A stretch of DNA of 64,000 nt from Globodera rostochiensis (lineage: Eukaryota > Nematoda > Chromadorea > Rhabditida > Heteroderidae): NCBI GenBank assembly GCA_018350325.1, contig JAEVLN010000050.1, positions 62,001 to 126,000 of the forward strand, written 5' to 3'. The translations under genes and the position numbers were made by a program. Positions within the stretch are counted from its first letter, which is position 1; each line of letters opens with the position of its first letter. Positions 44,301 to 55,949 of the stretch are shown here, in pieces. The notes below the pieces were generated by a model that ran no database searches, was not told the origin of the DNA, and was given only the letters and a program-made list of their open reading frames with translations.

Positions 44301-47300
44301 ATTAGCTTTGTCGTCAATTTTTTCAGCTAAATTTTGAACAGAAAAAATAAATTCTGTGATTAAAATTTTTAAATTTTTTCAAATAAAACGGCAGGGTTTT
44401 TTTGGCATTTGGAGTTATGCCAAAGGCTCTGCCCATATGAATGCACTCGCCAAATTGCGGTATAAAACTATAATAAATTTAACTGTAAAAATCACTCGCG
44501 CTCCCCCCCCCCAGGGCGCATGACAAATTAATTAATTTCCCCTAAAGGGTCAAAAAATCATCACCACACACAATAAGCAGCAGTAGCAGGCAGCAGCACT
44601 AAAAAATAGAGCACACCCATACACACGGCTAATGCTTTCATGGAATGACACAACGCCAAAAAGCCCCCCCCCCCAAATCATACCCCCCCCCCCTCCGCAA
44701 CCCCTCCAGCGCTTAATACGATGATGAAGCGCGCACATCCCCGCAAGCGAAACACAGAAAATGAAGAGAACCCCCCCCCCCCTCCGCAACCCCTCCAGCG
44801 CTTAATACGATGATGAAGCGCGCACATCCCCGCAAGCGAAACACAGAAAATGAAGAGAACAGCAGCAGCCAGCAGCTCTTCAAAAGCCCCCCAATTTTTC
44901 AAAACCCATCTCCCCCCCCCCCCCACCCACACATTCTTCTTTCTTCCGTCTTCTTCACACCCCCCCCCCCCCCTCCCCCCCCCTCGCCCCCGGAGCCTTA
45001 ACACAACAGAGTCAGTCACAAACACAACGACGCGCGGAGTCGGACAGATTTGCACGACAACTCAGCGCGAACCTAAGTTCAGTCCCAGAAACAAACAAAC
45101 AAAAATGAATGCTGCTTGCTACACCGCTTCATGAAGATGACTCAACTTAATTAGCTGGGCATCGCCTTGGGCGATATGTCCGGGTCGGAACGAACCCGCT
45201 AGCAAAACGCTTGAGGCTTGAAAGTAACAACAAAAAAGAATACCAAGAGCCCAAAGAGATCTCATTTTGCTGGTTTTCAAAGAGAAGAAAGCATTTTGAT
45301 CTGATTAAATCCGGTTAGGAGATCAGTTCCGATCACTGCCCCTGATTATTAGATTGTTTGTCAAGCGGGACTGATCTGTCTAGTGCTCGAAAACAACCCA
45401 AACAAAGTGATTGTTTGTCAAGCCCCCCCCCCCCCATTCTGTTCCGCCGTTAGAGGAGGGACAAGTCGATAAGCAAGCAGCAGCAGAAGCAGAAGCACAT
45501 TTTTTAAAGACAAAATAGTGGCTGATCAGTCAGCGGCAGGACGATCAGATTGTTGTGGTGGTTGAGGTGGTGACAGCACAACAACAAAGGCTTCTGCTGC
45601 TGCTGAACGGAAGTGGCTGTGCGCGGTCGGTCGGCTCCGTGTCGCCCGAGGCGATGGACGACGACGACAACTCGCGCAGGCACAAAAGCTTTTGTGGTGC
45701 AAATAGCACAAAAAGTGTGTGTGTGTGTGCTGCGCAACCAAAACAAAAACACACATCGGTAGCGCCGCAGGGGAAAAGCGCCATCAATCAGTGATCAGTG
45801 CAGTCAGTGAATGTGTCAATTTCGGAAAAAAATGTTTATCAAATAATAAATAGGAAGGGAATTTTATCTTTTTATTTTGACTTATTCATGACTGATCAGA
45901 TCACTGGGTTAATGATCAGCATCTCAATGACCATAAGAATAAGATCAGTTGGATGATCTATAAATCAGATCACCCGGGAGACCATAAGGCAGACAGATCA
46001 CCGTGGGTGACCTTAAGCTATGAATCAGATCACCCGGGAGACCATAAGGCAGACAGATCATCGTGGCTGTTCTTAAGATCAGATCTGATGAACCCAAACA
46101 TCCGTGAGTCATGGTTCAAAAATTGTGCTTGGTTTGGTTGCTCTGATCAGATCAGTTGATCTAATGATCAGGAAATGGAAGGAAAACTAAATTTTTGTTG
46201 GCAATCAACCAACCCACCATTCACTGTGCTGTGCGTATGCTTCAATTTTGCCGCAAATGCCAGCGCCGAGTGTGGCACCGTGCCGCCGCCGCATTGTTCG
46301 ATCGATCGATGATGATCAATGGTGCTTCTGTTGCCGCCATCATCATCAGTAGAAGCAGCAGCAGCAACAGTTTGGTGCCCATTGTCAAACAGGTGAAATG
46401 TCGTGGTCGACATCGCCGGCGGCGGGGGCGGCGATGTGCCGGAGGACAATTTGCCAATGGCAACCGTCGCGGCCGCAGTGAACCGTTGTGGCAGCTGAAA
46501 TGCCGAATGGCGCCGGACGAGCACTCGCGAAATTTTGCTGACGCCTGTGGCAAAAAAAAAATGATCCGCCTCTATTAAGAGCATATAAATGGACTAATTT
46601 GTATAAAATGCCATCTTTAAAGCGCCTGAAGGCTAATATTAATGTATTCAACGCATATTAGCCCGTAGGCAAAACGTTAAATCAAATTAACAAATAGCCT
46701 GAGGGCAAAATATGAAATGATCTTATCATTGGATTCATAACATGATTGATTAGGGTATGTTTTACATTTGCCAAAGGCAAAATATGATTCGCCTCAGGGG
46801 CCCCTATACTTAATAAAAACCCATAAATTGTTGTCTTAATAAAAAACCAATTAAAAAAGGCCAAAATTTTCTGGCCATTTTTATACCAAAATGAAAGTGC
46901 CCTACTGTAGCCCCTCCGGCGTCTGTTTATCATCAAAATAGCCCACCATTGTTGGGTGACGAGGACACGCCGGACGAGGAGGTTGAGGATGACGTCGTCT
47001 TTGCCACCGGCCTCTGCAGTTCCGGTGCTGCTTGGCCATGGCAATTGCTGGCGGCTGTCGTTGGTGCTGTACTGGTTGTTGCTGTCGGTGTTGCTGTTGC
47101 AGAGAGGGCGGCCTGCTGATGCCGGTTCTTTCTGAACGAATCAAAACAATAGTTTTTTTTTTGTTGTTTGGAAATAAAAAGTAAAAATTCTAACAATAAT
47201 AAAATAATTTAATTACAAATGTTTTATTGGCCAGTTGCCAAAATTTTTGTACAGAATTTAAACGGAATTCTGACGTCAAAAGGCGTCTTTAAACACGGGA

Positions 47301-48299
47301 TCGAATATTCTTGACAAAACGGAGTTTGGGATCTGGACCGAACGACAAGCCGAACACGAATCTAACCAATCGGACATATCTCGATCATTTTTTGATTATC
47401 GGAATTATTCAATAATGGACGAAAGTTTAGGCCCCCGATCGATCAACTTTTGAGCATCTTATCGTGCCAAGCATGGAAACGGCGGCAAATTTATCAGGAA
47501 ACAAAAATGCCTGATCAAAACTTTTAAACACACTTCTCTTCGTCCTGGCCACAATCAATGCCGTCATCGGTGCCCTCCTCTTCCGTAATCTGCTCCTCAA
47601 TGGTGCCACGCTTTTGGCAAAGTCGTGCCGAACTCAAAAAGCCGGACAATTCATCAACGCCTCCCACGCCGTCACGATGGTCCTCAACGGACGAAGATGA
47701 ACAGCAGCTCAACGAGCAGTACTCGCCAAGCTCGATGGATTGCTGTGTGTGTGTGGTGGATTCGGTACAGTGTACGGTAATTTAAACCAGAAGATGATCA
47801 AAAATATTTTCCCGATCAATGACTGATCAGTCAAGAGCATTTTAAGACACTAGCTAACAGATTAGAATCACTAAAACAGCAACGCCAGGCTGACTAACTG
47901 ATCAGTCAAACCCCATTTTGAGAAAGTGCCAAAGGAACTGATCAAGTCATATTAGGAGCTGCTGATCAGATCCAGCTTCTTTGCGCGTACCAGCAGTTGC
48001 TGCTGATCAGCAGTGCTGACCAAACTGCTCTGACGACTCGATGTTGTGGAGCAAATTGACGCTGTAGCAGCAGCAGCTGGTGCTGCTGCTGCTTGAAAAC
48101 TGCGGAGCAAAATCAGGTCAAACCGGGACAGCGGCGCCTTGGACGTGTCGACGACGAGATGCTGACTTTGTTGGGGCGTGGACGACAAATCGGACACGGA
48201 GGAGGACGACGACACGTTGACCGCCTTGAAAAGCTGGCAGCGGCAACATGGCGTCGGAAATTGGCAATTATTGGTGTTGTTGTTGTTGTTGTTGTTCAT
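29382..48299 (-). CDS. spv-1: F-BAR / C1 / RhoGAP protein (ARHGAP29-HMHA1-GMIP family, SPV-1-like)
   Basis: Twenty-four exons join in phase to about 1497 residues: 48299-47991, 47742-47534, 47131-46947, 46544-46218, 44326-44225, 43979-43755, 43254-43142, 43003-42926, 42586-42380, 42119-42042, 37279-37239, 36656-36592, 36370-36253, 35846-35464, 34869-34800, 34692-34603, 33970-33760, 33629-33567, 33479-33409, 33030-32842, 32780-32627, 31422-31014, 30624-30245 and 29798-29382. After a Ser/Thr-rich N-terminus comes an F-BAR (AWSKYVSHLLQIVKLRLTTE; EKRRKAEEEALHR). Then a C1 with all eight ligands (H-X10-C-X2-C-X10-C-X2-C-X4-H-X2-C-X7-C) and a RhoGAP with arginine finger GLYRTCG, YLRRLPEPLL and NLMSVSNLAAVIAPSL. 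C. elegans SPV-1 senses membrane curvature and inactivates Rho. The tail has a 20-residue-plus acidic run. The last exon, and whether an extra exon lies at 45.5-45.8 kb, are uncertain. Confidence 0.88.
29890..30205. repeat. Dispersed repeat plus GC-rich block in the last intron of the RhoGAP gene
   Basis: The part 29900-30040 pairs with 28560-28760. From 30055 to 30205 CCCCG and CGGGG phrases alternate and end GGGGATCAACCCTA, close to the tips of the TAGGG elements, but no left tip or duplication was seen. Confidence 0.55.
30714..30945. repeat. 29-bp tandem repeat, eight copies, RhoGAP intron
   Basis: Unit GG(C/A)AATTTTGGAGAGTCC plus GGATTCCCGA. The 29-bp period steps through all three frames, and all stay open on both strands, producing long false frames. 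Confidence 0.85.
31440..32620. other. RhoGAP-gene intron, repeats and AT-rich DNA
   Basis: At 31490-31660 AAAACCCGGCA(C/A) phrases repeat irregularly. The remainder is AT-rich with TTCATTCATTC runs. No exon was found between 32627 and 31422, and the flanking exons join in phase. Confidence 0.5.
33121..33145. repeat. (GA)n microsatellite in RhoGAP intron
   Basis: About eleven GA dinucleotides in an intron between the exons at 33479 and 33030. Confidence 0.8.
34012..34430. repeat. Tandem repeat, 135-142 bp unit, about three copies
   Basis: Each copy contains GATCAAAAAGG, TTTTCATGCCGGGTC, GACAAA(C/T)TAAGGCATAT and TTCTGATCAGAAAA. The stretch is strikingly rich in TGATCA palindromes. It is intronic. 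Confidence 0.7.
34925..35430. repeat. Tandem repeat of CGAGTCAAGACTCGAC / AAATGCCATTCTT units
   Basis: Units of 27-54 bp recur, with a higher-order period of about 125 bp in 35120-35390. CTCGAGTC-type inverted pairs make it foldback-prone. It is intronic. Confidence 0.75.
35947..36048. mobile_element. Short TAGGG-type TIR element, imperfect TSD
   Basis: Ends TAGGGTAGAGCG and CGCTCTACCCTA are exact inverts. The flanks GTTTCTAG and GTTTCGAC agree at five or six of eight positions. At 102 bp it is little more than two termini. It lies in a RhoGAP-gene intron. Confidence 0.65.
36744..37065. mobile_element. Inverted-repeat element with ends CCGTCCATCTTGGC
   Basis: CCGTCCATCTTGGC at 36744 is matched by GCCAAGATGGACGG at 37052. 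Between them is non-coding DNA of mixed composition. No target duplication is clear. It is a distinct family from the YAGRG elements and is intronic. Confidence 0.55.
37545..37830. repeat. 22-bp tandem repeat, about 12 copies
   Basis: Unit GGGTTGGCATTTTGCCCGTT plus TA. Two copies carry an extra TTTTG. It lies in the 4.8-kb RhoGAP intron 42041-37280. Confidence 0.9.
38465..38563. mobile_element. Short TAGAG-type TIR element, TSD ATTAAAAG
   Basis: Ends TAGAGATCGGACT and AGTCCGAACTCTA match at 12 of 13 positions. ATTAAAAG lies on both sides (38457-38464 and 38564-38571). It is 99 bp long, with an internal CTCGAGATTCTCGAG palindrome, and lies in a RhoGAP intron. Confidence 0.85.
38870..41880. 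other. Large RhoGAP intron dominated by poly-G/C runs
   Basis: Runs of 8-20 G or C occur every 100-200 bp, with clusters at 39800-39950 and 41450-41550. Foldback CTCGAG phrases occur at 40070-40160 and a degenerate ATTTTGTCCATAGGACCTTT repeat at 41580-41670. No exon was found here, and the flanking exons (42042 and 37279) join in phase. Confidence 0.45.
42640..42840. repeat. Degenerate 55-60 bp tandem repeat
   Basis: AAACAAA(A)CGCCAAAAAAGG and AGCC(C/A)ACTTTTTAATTT alternate four times in the intron between the exons at 42926 and 42586. Confidence 0.7.
44681..44860. repeat. 90-bp tandem duplication
   Basis: Two nearly identical copies stand in series, each with poly-C, CTCCGCAACCCCTCCAGCGC and GCGAAACACAGAAAATGAAG. 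The copies are recent. The stretch is in the intron between the RhoGAP exons at 46218 and 44326. Confidence 0.85.
45500..45790 (-). other. Unassigned minus-strand open region inside the RhoGAP gene
   Basis: All three minus frames stay open for 75-80 codons. The most protein-like reads LRELSSSSIASGDTEPTDR. The exons on either side (46218 and 44326) already join in phase, so an extra exon is not required. It could be an alternative exon. Confidence 0.3.
45950..46080. repeat. Tandem duplication, 66-bp unit
   Basis: ATCAGATCACCCGGGAGACC and AAGGCAGACAGATCA occur twice in series in an intron rich in TGATCA motifs. Confidence 0.75.
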
Positions 48300-51112
48300 T
48301 TCGATGGTTTTGGATGGAATTTACGTGAAATTGGAGGCAACATAATAAAATTATTCTTCTGATTTAAAAAGAATTATTAAAAATGAAAAAATTTTTGTTT
48401 TACAATTTGCCATTTTTGCGCAATTTGTTGCGCAAATAAAAGTGAAAATTCGAAGTTTTGGCGCTTCGTTCTGACAATTAAAGACAAAAAAAAAAATGAA
48501 GAAAAATGCAAACAGAAAATTAAAATAATTAAAAATTAATTATATCACTGAGAGGGAAGAAGATTAACGTTTTGATCGGACGAGATTAGCTTTAGCTGTC
48601 GAGAATCGGAGGGGGGGGGCGAATCGGATAATCGGGAAAAGTGTCGAGAATGATCGGAATGTTCGCGGCGGAGGGGCGACAACGACGGCGATCGCCGCGG
48701 GGGGTTCCAATAATGATCGTGATGTTTTATTGGTAAAAAAGTGGGCTTAATATAATATTTTTTGCAAAATTTTTAATAAAATTTCAATTTAATCGCACTC
48801 ATTAAAGAATTATGTAATTTAAAATTCGCCAAAAAATTGATTTTGTGTGTGACGCGGCGAGTAACAAAAAAAAAGATAATTTTTGTTTCCGTCCATTGCC
48901 CCCCCCCCCACTCCAAAGATTGGAGGCGACGAACGAACAAAGGTCGGCGGCCTCTTCAACTCAAAACTCTTTGGCCTACGCGCGGCGCTTTTTGCAAAAG
49001 AAAAGTTTAAAAAATAAAAAAACAAAAAACAAAAAAAACTTCGTAAAATGATCCAAAATTTTATTTATATTGTCCATTTTTGACCCGCCCCCCCCCCACA
49101 AAAGCGTTGGTGGGCGCTTGGCATTTTAAAAGTAAACCCCCGCGGCGTCGGGAAAATTTCAGTCCCACAAACGGACATTTCAGTCTCAGTCCGGATCGCG
49201 CTCTACTCCAAAAGTGCTAACAAGATTGTGAACAATTGAATTTAAAAAAAAAAATGAATTTTTTGTGGCGCCGTATTTTTACATAAAAAATAAAAGTGTT
49301 AAAGTGGTCTAAAAAACCCCGGAGGGGAATTTGCGGTAAGCAAAAAAAAATGCGGCGGAAGTTGGGGATGTGTATGATGTGTGCAACAACAACAGGCAGC
49401 ACGCAAAACTGTTCATGTTCACGACGGACGGACGGGCGGGCGGACAATTTTCACCCGCCCCATTCGCGCGTCGAAGATGAACACACACGCGCGTGTACTT
49501 GCCCATCATGTTGGGCTCCGCCGGTAACGAGTACTAATTATTTTAATGCGTTTTCCAGCGTGTTCAATCACAGTCCGTCCGTTCGTCCGTCCGTCGATCG
49601 ACCCATTAAAAATGGATTATCGAAGGACAACGACACATCCCCGGGGGGGGGGGGGGGGGGTTCGGTTTGTTTCGGCAGTTCGTCACTCTTTCCAGTTTTG
49701 TTTTGTCGCCCCCCCCCCGGCCGGGGCCGTCTTCACGCCGCTAAAGATGTACCGGATTTTCTCTCAATAAGAACGCCGCCCGCCCGCCTGTCGGCCACCA
49801 CAACGCCAAACAATTGCAAAAAGGACGCCGGCGGGGATAAAAGGCAAAAATCCTGTCCCCAATCGCCATCAATTTGTTGTGAATGTATTGATCCGAAAAA
49901 TGATTTGGGCGGGTGGGGGGGGGGCTGCATATGTAAATAAATATGGGTGCGTGTGCGTGCACAAAGTGTGTGTTTTGCGTCTTCGCTGCAGGGGCGGCAC
50001 AAAAGAAAAAATTTTTATGAAAATTTTAGCGCCCGAGGCTTCGGGGGCCGGTATGCCGGGGTTCAAGGGTTGAAAAACGCCCCAGCACCACCAAAAATGT
50101 CGGGAGTTCGAATTTTCAATTAAAAAAAGTACAAAAATCCGGAAAATTTCGGTGGGGTTCGGCACCAAAATGTTAGGGGTTCGGCGGGGTCGGGACTGAA
50201 CCCTACAGGTTAAATTTTAGAGGGTGATTGAGAAGCGCATAAAAAAAAATTATTTTATTGGGCATCCGTGCCGAATGGAACAGTTCAATGCTTCTCTGGC
50301 CGAACATTGTCCGAAACCCGGCACTGTCCTTGGCACCGGTTTTAGGCACCAAAAAAGCGCGAGAATTTTCCCGAGTCGAGATTCTCGAGCAGTACTCGGA
50401 ACATCAATCTCCTATTTGAAACAGAAGAAATCAATCATCACACACACATTTTGATGAAGGCGTAGGAGGAAGAGGAGGGAGGGTTTGTGACCTTGAAAGA
50501 TTTTGTAGAAATGTAAAGCAGCGGAATCAATCGGCGGAAATGTGTAAGAAGACCGGGGGACGAGGGGGGGGGGTGTGGGGGTATTCCGCTCCGCCACGAC
50601 GAAGAAAAAAGGCCGATTGATGGTGACGATGAGTCAGGGGGGCGGGGGCGGGGGCGGAGGAGGGGGGGGGGGGTTAACTGATGAGGCGGGGGGGGGGGGG
50701 GGGGGGGAGGGGGGGGGGGGTGAGATATGTGTGTGTTTGGATGGAGATGGTGAAGAGTAATGGCGAAATGTGGGGGGGGGGGGGGGGGGGGGTTGGGCGG
50801 GTGAATCAAAAATGCGGACGACGACGTACGGACGTACGGACGGACGGACGGCGGAGGACGTGCAGCAGCAGCAGCAGGAGATGGTGATCAATGGGGGGGG
50901 GGTAGGGGGGGAGGGAAGGGCAGAAAATGGTGTACAGCACCAGCACCAGCTTCAGCATCATCATCATCAGCAAGCACACGGATAGAGAGATAGATGGGGG
51001 ATGGTGGGTGATGATGGATGACCCCTCCTCCCCCCCCCGGCGTTAGGGGCGCTGTGGGGACGTTTGGGGGTTAAGGGTTTAGAAAATGGGGGAGAGATTG
51101 GATTGGCGTTGT

Positions 51113-51150
<38 letters not shown>

Positions 51151-52690
51151 TGAGGCTAAGAAGGCGCCCGCGGGGGCTTTATGGACGCCAAAGGAAAGAA
51201 TGGGAAAAGCTGAGCAATGAATAATAATGGGATGGGGGTGGATGATGTGATGAATGTGCTGTTTACTTTTTATGGCCTATTTTAAAAATCAGCAAGACAT
51301 AAATAAGGCCATAAACGGACGGGTTTTTAGAGAAAATTTGATGAACCCCGCAAGGGGCCCGTCGTTCGATTTTTGAGTTTGGCAAATCGGCAATTTTGAA
51401 AATTAAAAATTGCACATTATACTACTAATTTGATTAGCTTTCAAAATCAAAAACCGAGACTCGAGGCTCAAGAAGGTGTAAATAACATTAAATTGGATTG
51501 ATTGACAAGGCAAATACATTAAAATGCAAGTTTTGGGAAAGCCCAAGCAGTCGCGGGAAGTCTCGAGGACTTGGCATAGAGCCCAAATCGGGGACGGGAT
51601 CCAGAATGGAGACTTTTGACACCGGTCTAGGCGCCCGATCATTATTATACCCTTTCAGGTATTGATCAGACACGGCGGAATTTTCGGATGCCAACATTGG
51701 CGGGTTTCAGCGCCCAAAGGGTTTCTTCAGCTTTGAAGCCAAAACTTCCCCCCGCTCTCCCGTAAAATCCCGGGAAATTTTTCAACTCGAGACTCTCGAG
51801 TCGAGAGCCCATCCGCTCTCGAGAGCATCCCCCCAACGGGGTAACAAAATTTACCATAAATAGGCAGTCAAGTCAATTAGGGGAAAAAATTGTCGTCAAA
51901 TTAATAACACAAATTAATCCCTTCGCCTACAACAAAAAAAAAGCACCACCACCGCCCGAGGGGCTGACCACAGCGTCCCAATTTGGAAACACAACAAAAC
52001 CTCGGGACATGGCGCCACCGTCTCCCACAGCCCCCCCTCCAATTTCTTATGTTATCAGCAAAAAGCTTTCTACCAAATTGAACCCCCAACCAACCACCAC
52101 AACCAACCATCATCTTCAACGCGTACGCACTCAAAATCAACTCACTGTCCCATGTTCCTGTTCCTGTTTCTGTTTGGATGACATTTACACACAATTTTGG
52201 GAGAGGAGAAGGACGAGAAGAATTGAAATTTGTGTTGGCATTTTGCCAAAACAACAAAAAAATATTCGTTTGTTTTTAATGAGTCACGAAAATTTAGTCT
52301 GTGAAAAGAATTATTTAAAAATCCAGTTTTAATTAGAACTGATTGAAACCGAGATGATTTCTGGGAGGGGACCACAGCTCTGCCTAATTGGATCTAATCG
52401 ACAAAAAAAGGGATTTTTGTGAAAAACCGGGCCCATATAAGGGAGTTTTGGAAAACCCGAACCAATTTCAGTCCAAGTACCGGTGTCTCCCGGTCAACTC
52501 TACTTTTAATCAGTGGCAGGCGGAGTTGGGGGGGGGGGGGGGCGGGGCGGGGGAGGGGATCCCGACCCGGAATTCCAGGCTTACTGGGTTGACCGGGATT
52601 TCGGTTTCTGTCCGGGTTTCGGAGAGAACAAATTTTTTTTTTGCTTAGAAAACGACAACCAACCCGCCGGACGGGTTAAGGGCTTTAAAT
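48300..52690. other. Gene-poor region upstream of the RhoGAP gene
   Basis: No exon chain was found. Open frames here follow G/C runs and triplet repeats. Features include a (CAG)n run at about 51117-51150, very long G runs at 50620-50800, and foldback CTCGAGACTCTCGAG at 51785-51825. Core promoter elements for the leftward gene were not identified. Confidence 0.4.
51117..51150 (+). repeat. (CAG)n microsatellite
   Basis: About eleven uninterrupted CAG triplets, not in a supported exon. Confidence 0.85.
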
Positions 52691-52960
52691 TAGAGACCGG
52701 GATTTGAAATGACCGGATCCGGAAAGCGGACTCCAGAAGTAAAAATCAACCCGGACCAGACCCGGATAATCCGGACTACCCCGATAATCCGGGTAGTCCG
52801 GATAATCCGGGTTTTAGAAACAACAAAAAAAACCCGGATACTAGAGCCTGGTCGAGACGAAAACTCGAAAAATCTCGACTCGAGATCTCGCTCGAAGCTC
52901 AAGTCCGGGCTCTACCGGATACCATCCTACCGGATTCGGCTAATCCGGTTCCGGTCTCTA
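52691..52960. mobile_element. TAGAG-type TIR element, TSD CTTTAAAT
   Basis: Ends TAGAGACCGG and CCGGTCTCTA. CTTTAAAT is present on both sides (52683-52690 and 52961-52968). The interior is CCGGATAATCCGG-type palindromes with a CTCGAGATC block. The tips match those of the element in the cdk-8 intron. Confidence 0.9.
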
Positions 52961-52969
52961 CTTTAAATT

Positions 52970-54575
52970 GTGTTAAGCATTTGTAAGCCCCGCCGCAAAA
53001 ATGTCCCTCGGGGGGCAATCACCGCACCAAATTTTATCGGTGCGATCGGTCGGTCATAAGAAGTCTGTGAGGCTTTTACTGATTGATAAACACCCAAAAT
53101 AGAAATCAGTAAGCAGACGACGACAGTTGGGGGAGGGGAGTATTTTTTTGGGGGCCCGAGAGAATTCCCGGAATTCTGTACAGTGTAAACGGTGAAAGAA
53201 TTTCTTTTCTTCTGATCACTGATCACGTCCGTCGATCGTCGCCGGGGGGGGGGGGGGGGGACGGAATTTGGCGCCCTCCTTATCAATCAGAGATTTTTTG
53301 GGGGAAAAAAACATCGTTTTTTAGCTTTTCCGGAAGACAAAAATGTGAACGCCACAACCAAACTCTAAAAGTGAGGAAAATTTAAACAAAAATGTAAGAG
53401 TAAATTATACCTATTAAATTAAAATTGATTAATTGTTTTAATAAATTTGTTATTCAAACAAAAAAGTTTGAAAAGTGTCCGGTGCCAAACCCAGACTTGA
53501 GCCGGGTTTTCTTTTCGGGTCCAGAATACGGCTTTTTGGCACTCCAAAAAATGCCTTTTCCCGCATAAGTTTGAGGTGCGCACAATTAAAGAAGAATTGA
53601 ATAATAAAAAAATACTAAAATTAATTTTTTACAAAAAAAAAAAGTTAAAAATAATTAATCAATTCGTCGTCCAAATTGTAGGGAAAAACAAAACGCCAAA
53701 AAAACAAAAAAAAAGGCCGTTTCGCCTTCGCTGATGCAGAAAAATGATTAGCAAAAAGCGGCAATTGGAGAGCATCAGCGGCAGCAGCAAAAAGTACTCC
53801 CGCAAAATAATCACTGCACCAATCAATTAGCACACTAATTAGTGCGATAATTAGTCTAATTAATGCACAAAACGGTGGGGCGGGCGGTAGGCAAACTGTC
53901 GACACAACAAAATCACACATTTATTATTGTCGTTGTTGGGGGCACACAAAACAGTCAGAGTCCCTCTCCTCTTCTCTTTACAGGCAAAAAAATTACAAAA
54001 AAAAAAAAAGAAGAAATTCTGCTTAACACCGGAGGGGACGACGGAGTGCGAAGAACAAAAAAAATAGGGACGCGGGCGAACCAAAAATGAGAAAAAATAT
54101 AAATAAATTATATTTTAATGGAAAAAAGAGAAAGAAAAAAAATTGTCATTTTTAATTAAAAATTAATAAAAAAAAAAATAGCAAAATGGTCGCCTTCCAA
54201 AAGAAAAATATTGAACAAAAACGGTTCAAAAAGATTGGGGGAAGCCAATGCATTTATTTTTGGACAGATGCCAACAAAATGCCAACCAAAGGGAGGCATT
54301 TTCGATTTTATTTTGTTAAATTAACTTTGTTTTTAAATTTATTTTTCTGTCTTTTTATGACATTTTAAATTTTTTTATTTTATTTAATTTTTGTTACCTA
54401 GGGATGCATTCAATCAATGTCATTAAATGCTTTTTTGTTTTGTTTTGTTTCCAATTCATTCTCTTTTTTTTTAATTGTTTGGCTTTTACCCAATTGCTTA
54501 AAAACATTTTTTAATTTTCCACTAATTCTTTGTCCGATTATTGATAAATAAAATAAAATTTAAACAAAAAAACGC
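52970..54575. other. No supported gene
   Basis: AT-rich stretches alternate with poly-A, poly-G and TTTTAATT runs. Frames are short and lack splice partners. Confidence 0.35.
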
Positions 54576-55949
54576 TCACAACGCCCCGCGCAGTGACAGC
54601 GCAACAGCGTCCTCAAGTCGTTGGAGTGCATGAAGGCCCAACTGCGTGCTTTCGTCCAAAAAATGTGCACTGACCGCCATTTTGATGCTCTGCAAAAATA
54701 ATTAAATTTGTTGAATAATTTTTAATTATTATTTAATTTCAAATGGTGCCGCCCAAAAATGTTTGATTTGCATCGATTGCGTTGAAAAGAAGGCTCTTAT
54801 CGAACGCAAAAAACTTTCAGATTGACCGATCAAATTTATTTATTTATTGTTCAATCATTTTCCAATTAAACAAAAACATTTTTAATCATTTTGTCCAAAG
54901 AAAATTGACAAAAAAATAGTCTTATATATATATATATGTAAATGCTAATCTTTTCTGAGATAAAAAATGTTTCCCCCCAAATCCATCGAATCGAAAAAAT
55001 GGGGGATCAATTTTCTGTAAAATAAAAAATAAAAATCCCATCAAAAAAAGGGATCAATTTTCTCTGTAAAATAAACAATGTAAAAAAAAAAGATTGGCTA
55101 AACAAGCGCAAGCAAGAAAGCACTGCACTTGAACGAGTTGGCTGATGGCCACGAGGACGGCCGAAGTTTTGAAGAGGCGTGCATAGCGCAGGAGCAGCGT
55201 GCGCACCGACTGGGAGACGTGCGCAAGCGCGGCGTGCACTTGCAAACATTTGGCAGTGCCGCCGCCGCCGCCGCCGGCGCCGCCCGACTGAACTGTGCCG
55301 CCGCCGCCGCCAGCGTGCGCCGTAGCCGCAGGCGCAATGACGGCAGTGCCGCCGCGGCATTCTGGACAAAGAAGTTCGGGCAAATATTATGCCAAAAAGT
55401 GGCAAGTTATATTATTCCATTTGATCGAAATATTTCATTTAAAACAAATTCAAATCTTACAATTTATAGCAAATAAAACAATTTTGATTGATAATTTTTT
55501 GGCTTTTTGTTGTTAGCTTGAGCAAAAATCCATTCAAATTTCCGAAATTGCATTTAACAGAATCTGTCGAGAATTTGGCTCTAGGGAAAATTATTGGATA
55601 CCAGTGATCAAAACGATAAGAAAATGTTTGTTAAATATAAATTCTAAAATAATTTTTAATCAATTTGTAGAAGAAATTACTAATTAATTAACCCAATTAA
55701 CCAACCAGATGCCGGTGGGCCCAACAAATTGCGCAGTGCGCAACAATTTGTTGCAAAATGTTCAATGTCGTTGAGCAATGAGTCGGCGAGCTTAAAACAC
55801 AACAAGAAAAATTGTTTTCTTTTTTAATTAATTTAACAACAAAAAAAAATTCAAAAATATTTAAATTTATTTATTACCAAAATATCGCAGCCGGTGCTCG
55901 AACCGCCGGGAGCAACCAAATCTTCGAACGATGAACTTGAAGAGGTCAT
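54576..55949 (-). CDS. Small helical protein, possibly BORCS6-like
   Basis: Four exons join in phase to 167 residues: 55949-55878, 55790-55706, 55361-55129 and 54689-54576. The sequence begins MTSSSSSFEDLVAPGGSS, then a helix LADSLLNDIEHFATNCCALR, a Gly/Ala linker GGGGGTVQSGGAGGGGGG, a long helix KCLQVHAALAHVSQSVRTLL through FKTSAVLVAISQLVQ, and a last helix with FLDESTQLGLHALQRLEDA. The arrangement resembles BORCS6, a subunit of the BORC complex that positions lysosomes, but the match is by eye and weak. Clean splice signals and phase continuity make the gene itself well supported. No signal peptide or membrane segment is present. Confidence 0.6.

Noticed and set aside
29382..48299. Separate genes for the F-BAR part and the C1/RhoGAP part
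   Set aside because: Exons at 42042, 37279, 36656, 36370 and 35846 connect the two parts without any phase break or stop, and the domain order matches the ARHGAP29/HMHA1 family.
49296..49940. 214-codon plus frame with Cys/Thr-rich sequence
   Set aside because: It runs through G and C homopolymers, and overlapping open frames exist on both strands. There is no family resemblance.
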